DNA of 64,000 bases from assembly GCA_014529385.2 (NCBI GenBank), contig CM043959.1, forward strand, positions 46,765,928-46,829,927, read 5' to 3'. The notes below the pieces were generated by a model. The model ran no database searches, was not told the DNA's origin, and worked only from the letters and a program-made list of their open reading frames with translations. Positions within the stretch are counted from its first letter, which is position 1. Every line of letters starts with the position of its first letter. This document shows positions 57,900 to 64,000 of this stretch, in pieces. The DNA is from Adiantum capillus-veneris (Eukaryota; Streptophyta; Polypodiopsida; Polypodiales; Pteridaceae). The position numbers and the translations under genes are program-made.

Positions 57900-59700
57900 A
57901 TTAAAACTAGGTCCCTCACTTGTCCAAGCTATGCTCTAATACAATAAAGGGCTTTTGGTTTCAAGATGCACCACTTTCCCAACCTTGATTCCATTAAAGA
58001 AGCTAGCTCTACTTAGACATTTAATAGCAAGGTCCTGTAGCAGTTCACATTGAACATTTTCCATGGTAGCTAGGTCCACCACTTATCTAAGCTATGCTCT
58101 AATAGAGTAAGGGGGTTTTGGTTTCAAGATCCACCACTTGTCCAAACTTGATTTGGGAAGCAAGGTCCTATAATAGTTTGCTTTGGACATTCACCATTAC
58201 AACTAAGTCCACCACTTCTCCAAGCTATGTTCTAATACACTAAGGAGGTTTTGGTTTCAAGGAGAACCACTTGTACGACTTTGTTTTTTAAAGTAAGGTC
58301 TTTACATAGTTCACCTTGGACCTTGGACATTGGATACTACAAATAAGCCCACCACTTGTCCAAGCTATCCTCTATATATAGCCAAAGGGTTTGGGTTTCA
58401 AGATTCACCACTTTTCCAACCTTTCTTCCATTAAAGAAAGGAGGGGCATTATAACTAGGTCCACCACTTGTCCAAGATATGCTCTGATATAGAAAGGGGA
58501 TTTTGGTTTCAATAATCCACCACGTGTTCAAACTTGCAAGACTCAAGGGATACTTGGACATTGGAAAGCATAGTCCTATAGTAGTTGATAGGTGGCAGTG
58601 GGTATTACAACTAGGTCCAACCTATGCTCTCATATAGCAAAGAGGCTTTGGTTTCAAGGTCCACCACTTGTCCAACCTTGCTTCCATTAAAGAAATGAGG
58701 GGCTATGTAAACATTGGCAAGCAAGGTAGCATGTCCTAAGGTGTTTCACCTTGGATATTGGGCATTATAACTAGGTCCACCACTTGTCCAAGCTATGCTC
58801 TGATATAGAAAGGGGATTTTGGTTTCAAGGTCCACCACATGTTCAACCTTGCAAGACTCAAGGGATACTTGGACATTGGAAAGCATAGTCCTATAGTTGT
58901 TGATAGGTGGCAATGGGTATTACAACTAGGTCCAACCTATGCTCTAATATAGCAAAGAGGATTTGGTTTCAAGGTCCACCACGTGTCCAACCTTGCTTCC
59001 ATTAAAGAAATGAGGGGTTACATAAACATTGGCAAGCAAGGTAGCAAGGTCCTAAGGTATTTCACCTTGGATATTGGGCATTATAACTAGGTCCACCACT
59101 TGTCCAAGCTATGCTCTGATATAGAAAGGGGATTTTGGTTTCAAGGTCCACCACGTGTTCAACCTTGCAAGACTCAAGGGATACTTGAACATTGGAAAGC
59201 ATAGTCCTATAGTAGTTGATAGGTGGCAGTGGGTATTACAACTAGGTCCAACCTATGCTCTCATATAGCAAAGAGGCTTTGGTTTCAAGGTCCACCACTT
59301 GTCCAACCTTACTTCCATTAAAGAAATGAGGGGCTACGTAAACATTGGCAATCAAGGTAGCAAGGTCCTAAGGTATTCAACCTTGGATATTGGGCATTAT
59401 AACTAGGTCCACCACTTGTCCAAGCTATGCTCTGATATAGAAAGGGGATTTTCGTTTCAAGGTCCACCACGTGTTCAACCTTGAAAGACTCAAGGGATAC
59501 TTGGACATTGGAAAGCATAGTCCTATAGTAGTTGATAGGTGGCAATGGGTATTACAACTAGGTCCACCACTTGTCCAACCTATGCTCTAATATAGCAAGG
59601 ATGCTTTGGTTTCAAGATCCACCATAATTTCCAACCTTGCTTCCATTAATATAGCAAGGAGGATTTGGTCTCAAGGTTCACCACTTGTCCAACCTATGCA
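57900..59700 (-). repeat. Satellite array with 316-bp higher-order repeat
   Basis: The phrase ATGCTCTGATATAGAAAGGG recurs with exact 316-bp spacing; the aligned positions are 58476, 58792, 59108 and 59424. Each unit carries several core copies (AAGGTCCACCACTTGTCC or CACGTGTTC variants), but the filler sequence is unrelated to the 440-bp block family. Only the 20-bp core is shared between the two families. Confidence 0.9.
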
Positions 59701-59787
59701 AACCTTTTTCATGTTGTAGCATGATTTTTTGTTTGAAGAGTATTTTTCTATAACTATGGATTTAACGATGTAATCTTTTTCACTTAC

Positions 59788-62700
59788 ATGATGGACTTCG
59801 AATCTGGGGAGAAAGTACATATGATACTTGACAATGAAATTGTTGGTATTGGTTGTGTGTGTAGAACAGATCCACATTCCACTTGTGGTGGCACAAAGAT
59901 AGGGCAAGGAAATGTCTCCATACTAGTGGAGGAATACTTGAAGGATGTGGTCCTACCTTTTCCTACAATGGATACTTCATCTCTCCAAGGCTCATTATGG
60001 AGTGCTGTTCGATGGTCAAAGCTTCTTTTGCAACCTTTTGTATTAAATGGGAACTTAATTGATCCACAGGAAAGCTACAATGGTGATGAAGAACATGATC
60101 ATTCTGATCCTCTAGTTACAGATGCAATACCTATGACAAGCCCATAATTTGAAGCAATGATTCGAGAGTCTTGGAGAAATCAGAGGGTCCTTTTAAAAGA
60201 TGACACAATGATGCAAACCATGAATGAAGGGACCATCTTATATGTATTTCCACATGATTATGTCAACTTTCAGGAACTTGGTCCTGATTATGTGGGTGTG
60301 GGTATTGAAAGAGAAAATGCAAGCATTGATGATGTGGTTGAAGTGGGTAGCATCACTTTGATAAAGTGGCCCATCAAGCAGACAACAATGTTGAATGGGA
60401 GCCCATTACAATGCTTTGTTCCTGTTGATGGCATGCATGCTACATATGATGATGTATCCAACGATGAAAATATTGGAAAAAAACTTGATGGGAGTAATGT
60501 TGTCCAGTTGTCAAGGAAGAGACGATACACTTTTATGAACAGGACTCAAAAATCAAAAGCAACACCAGCTTCGACTTTTTACCTTTCAAACAAATCAATT
60601 CAAAGGGTATCATGCATTGATTGTTGTGCACAAAAATGTTGCTAGTTTGCAGATCGTGATATGGTGACAAGGTTACGACAACAGTTTTGGGGAGAGTCTC
60701 AAAAATCACGCACTAATTATGTTTATGATGTTCTTTCTATATGTTATCAGAAAGATGAGAAGTCACGATACCAATTCAGGCTAAATGGCTCTATTGTTTG
60801 TTGTAGAGCATGGTATGAGCTACATGGAATACCAAAGACATCATTTTATCGATACAAGGAGAACTTTGAAAATGGTGTGCGCCAATATGTACATGGGAAC
60901 ACATGTAAATTGAGAAGGGGACTTCAACATACTAGTTTAGCAAGAGCACTACTAAATGAGTTTGTGGAAAACAACTCTGAGAAGATTCCACATAGAAGTA
61001 GAACACTACTAGATGGCTCAAGAGAGACTCAATTGGTGATTCCATCAACATACAAACAAGTGGATATTTTATGTGAAATCAACACGACACTTGACCAAAT
61101 GGGCTATGAGAAGAAGCTATCCCAATTTTCTTTTGGTAGAATTTGGAACAAAGAGTACCCACATGTCACTTTAACAAAGACGAGTGAGTTCTCTAAGTGC
61201 AATATTTGTAGCTCAATCAAGGCAAGGTTAGAAGATAAACCTTCTCTTGAAGAGAGAGCTCTTCTATTGAGGGAGAGAGAAGTTCACATGGCACAACAAA
61301 AGAGTTGCAGAAGCCTATATTATGCATGGCGCACATATTCAGAAACTCAACCACAAAAATATGTATGCATAATCCATGATAAGATGGATCAAAAGAAGAC
61401 TGCCATTCCTAGATTACGCATTGTTCCTAAGGGTGTGGATTCAGGATATAATCTACAGGTGGCATTGATTGGCATGATCACTCATGGACATGGAGAAGGT
61501 CATTACGGACACTTTGTCTTGAATGGTTTGTGGCCAGCTGATCCAAATATTACAATTGGCTCAATTGCTAATTGTTTACATAACCTAGAGAGGATAGATA
61601 AGCATCCTCTTGGTGATCTAGTAACAAATGGACTTCCAAGGAGCAATATTTCACTACTACATGCTTTGAACTCAAGGGATGCTTTGGACTACCATAACTT
61701 GAGTGATGGAAAAGAGCCCATTGTGCAGTCGTCAGAAATTGCAGAAGAGGAATTGGGGTCAACATTTCGCAGATTGCCAGAGAACTTGTTGCTACAATTG
61801 GATAATTGTGCAGGGGAAAACAAAAATCGATACTTATTTGCCTATTTGTCAATGCTTGTTGCAAGGGGTGTTTTCAAAACCATCCAGCTGGGATTTTTAA
61901 TGGTTGGGCATACACATGAGGACATAGATGCCATGTTTAGTAGGTTTTCAGAGAAGTTGAGAGTTACACAAACCTATACTTTGCCACATTTGATGGATAC
62001 ATTACGAAATAGCTCATCTTCATCTCCAGCTCCATTTTTTCTCACAAAGATCCCCGATTTCAAGCAATATTGTGATGGCTATCTTTGTGATGGACAAGAC
62101 ATACTTGTTGGACATTCCAAAACGCTTCAGTTCAGGTTCTTTATGCAGGATGAGACACCAATGATGCAATATAAGGCACATGTAGGTGTATCAAGTTGGA
62201 GTGGAAGTATTCGCCTTTGGAAAACAGACACAGAAGGCAACCCAATGTTACCACATTGAGATCCACCTCTAGTACAAATGGCGGAGTATGTCAAGGCCCA
62301 CGAAGAAGTCATTTTGGGGCTAAAGAACTATATAAAATTTTGGAAAAATTTAGGGAATGGTTCAAGTATTCCGCGATATTATAGACCCGTGATAGATTAT
62401 TGGAGTAAGGTAATTGAAGAGATTGGAAAAGCAATCATATCAGAGGGAGTCTTGTATGAAATGTTTTGGCCAAAAACTCAAGAATATTCTCACCTACAAA
62501 GCACTACAATGAATTTGCAACAAGGAGCAGAAAGATTCCTAGGCCTTGAAGAGTTGAACGATCATTTTTGTGGGCCTCAACGAGATAGGCAAAGGGAAGA
62601 GTTTGACCCTATGTCTTATGTGCACCAAGGTGACTTTCTTATGCTTGTTCCGAGTGACACAGAAATCTATCCAGTGTGGCTTGCAATGGCTTTATCTGAC

Positions 62701-63018
62701 ATTGATAATGAGCCTACATAACCAAACTACAGAAAAATCTTGATTCAATATTGGGCACCTTGCGCGAGAAAAAGTGGGATGATAGATACTCAAGCTTACA
62801 GTAATTGTTGGAAGGGTTATTGGGCTGTCAACTATAAGGAGCCACAAGTGTGGGAAACTGTAGATGCAATTGTTTGGTCCTGGAGACCCAACAAAGAAGG
62901 ACCATTTTCTAGAAAAAAGATTCCAGAAAGGCATGCTCTAAAATCCAAAGAAGGCCTCACTCGTGCACATCAACCACACTTGGATCAAAGTTTAGATATG
63001 GTATCAAATGTGGAGTAG
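59788..63018 (+). pseudogene. DUF7869-type, transposase-like protein, 1077-codon frame with four in-frame stops
   Basis: From ATG 59788 to TAG 63016-63018 one frame is open except for TAA 60145-60147, TAG 60643-60645, TGA 62257-62259 and TAA 62719-62721. There is no frameshift. The N-terminal part (59788-60645) has VVLPFPTMDTSSLQGSLWSA and a region ending in the Cys-rich SCIDCCAQKCC, where a stop has arisen. The central part (60646-62259) has a CNIC cysteine pair, IHDKMDQKKTAIPRL (Asp 61378 and 61387), LQLDNCAGENKNRYLFAYL (Asp 61801) and FLMVGHTHEDIDAMFSRF (61900-61940). These are the hallmarks of the DUF7869 family found in plants, oomycetes and animals. Their spaced acidic residues suggest an RNase H-like, transposase-related fold (inference). 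The C-terminal part has two Trp-rich segments (VPSDTEIYPVWLAMA and CWKGYWAVNY). No terminal inverted repeat was found, and the left flank is satellite. Confidence 0.75.
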
Positions 63019-63627
63019 AATTATGTGGAGCTTCTATTGTGACTATACTAGTCAATTTGTAAACAAAATCTTTTTTGTATCTTCCTTTGTTTTATGTAAT
63101 TCATAGTTATTATTCAAATCCATGTGTTGTACATCCTCTTGACTTTTGGTGTTTATCAACACCACAATCCTATGAGAGTTTCACTTTATTTACAAACCAC
63201 ACACCTCAATTTTTCCCACTTTAAGTGGAAAATTCCCAAATTACATGAATTTAGTCGATTTGGAGATTCCCATAATGTGAGATTTTTACCAAAATACCTA
63301 ATATGGTCTTACACATATCATTGCACTTCTTGCTAATGCATAACACTTTGCTAGATGTTGACCTTGATAGCCTTGTCAAAACCTTGTCATGATTTTATTA
63401 TGTATCGACTAATGGCATACACCGTGAAGGATAGGATATGTGCCTTACATATTGAACTCGTAGAATATGTATATATAATAAGGAACAAGATATTGGGCAA
63501 GATAGATGAAATAGAAGAAGAAGTGGCTGAGAGACCCCCTTGATGAAATTGGTTCTTTGTGCTCATTATCTGCTATAGATCACAAGGGTATACTCATATG
63601 CACAATGTGACTCAATCGTGACCAAAG
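63019..63627. other. Non-coding spacer after the DUF7869-type locus
   Basis: AT-rich, no recognisable gene. The small open frame at 63355-63543 has no identifiable motif. Confidence 0.4.
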
Positions 63628-64000
63628 AGACATTATACGAATATGATGTCTTCTCGCCTTGAATGGAGTTTTGTTTCTACCACAACTGCCCCTTGATATG
63701 TGCAACATCCATTTGTGTTCACAACCAATTTTGGATATCAGAGTTGTACCATTTCATTACTTTTTACCCAAGAACTTCCCAAAAAGAGTAATATGCACTC
63801 AATTCTTAATTTATTTGTCCAAATGAGATGAAACTTGGTGAATGTGCTTCATCATACCCTGAGCCAGAAGGGCCAACTTGTAATGAAACTCGATGGTGGA
63901 GAGGAAGTTATGAAACTCAAGGGTGGCCAGGCCACAAACAGTGGTGTCGAGGATCAAAATGAAGGTGTTAAGCTAGATGAAACTGATAGAAGAGAGGGTA
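63628..64000. repeat. Distant copy of the 286-bp palindrome repeat family
   Basis: AGACATTATA, centre CGAA, TATGATGTCT at 63628-63651 matches the palindrome heading the array at 8.5-10 kb. About 195 bp later, GTCCAAATGAGATGAAACTT matches the same phase in those units (for example near 9652 and 8730). The unit continues past the window end. Confidence 0.7.

Noticed and set aside
55877..57900. Second insertion in the satellite, starting TGGTAAGGG after CCACCACTTG
   Set aside because: No target duplication or matching end could be found on the right side.
57487..57939. 150-codon open frame as a gene
   Set aside because: No motif, low-complexity neighbours, and the 3' end runs into the satellite core.
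18390..59700. Regular short repeats resembling a CRISPR array, and many small frames reading LDKWWT or AWTSGGP
   Set aside because: Spacers are not unique, units are nested in longer periods, cores occur on both strands, and the genome is eukaryotic. The frames arise on either strand from the repeat itself.
59788..63018. Stops repaired by U-to-C RNA editing, as in fern organelles
   Set aside because: Such editing acts on organelle transcripts. This region is nuclear in character, and no intact partner supports recoding. Mutation is the simpler explanation.

Overview
This window looks like nuclear DNA from a large, repeat-rich land-plant genome. A leptosporangiate fern is my best guess. The reasons are spliced genes with GT..AG introns, several plant Ty3/gypsy elements, a decayed pentatricopeptide-repeat (PPR) gene of the kind greatly expanded in seedless plants, plant-type FCP1-like genes, and very little coding sequence. 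There are no bacterial operons, and I found no tRNA or rRNA gene. The species assignment is inference.

Layout. 1-970: decayed Ty3 integrase (minus strand). 1506-1713: a 208-bp perfect (AG)n run. 2250-2930: PPR pseudogene (minus). 3753-7160: heavily decayed Ty3 polyprotein (minus). 8535-10041 and 16322-16890: a diverged tandem array of about 286-bp units, each opening with the same 23-24 bp palindrome. One palindrome is split by a 6.3-kb LTR retrotransposon (10042-16321, minus, LTRs roughly 94% alike). 18390-59700: long satellite arrays sharing the 20-bp core AAGGTCCACCACTTGTCCAA. Inserted in or lying between these arrays are an FCP1-like gene (20802-21569), a 2.66-kb insertion with 6-bp target duplications (23219-25878), a very young Ty3 chromovirus-like element (32204-40793, nearly identical LTRs, perfect 5-bp target duplication), and a composite minus-strand locus (43960-51726). 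55.4-57.9 kb is AT-rich and simple-repeat spacer. 59788-63018 is a 1077-codon frame of DUF7869 type, broken only by in-frame stops. From 63628 to the end the palindrome repeat family reappears.

Most interesting: the minus-strand locus 43960-51726. Splice sites with matching phase let me join a DGQH (ParB-like) domain, a Rossmann/DNA-methyltransferase-like region, a SET domain and an FCP1-like domain into one gene model. It now carries three or four in-frame stops and two frameshifts. One of its introns (46470-49058) is filled with the same satellite that surrounds the gene. If the model holds, this is an unusual fusion of chromatin-related and DNA-modification-related modules, either a decaying gene or transposon cargo. 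The domain calls rest on motifs read by eye and need profile searches.

The satellite between 25.9 and 43.56 kb is a higher-order repeat of about 2.63 kb. Removing the young retrotransposon restores its period exactly. At 43545-43567 the satellite core changes strand through a short perfect hairpin, so the left and right arrays form a giant inverted repeat around the composite locus.
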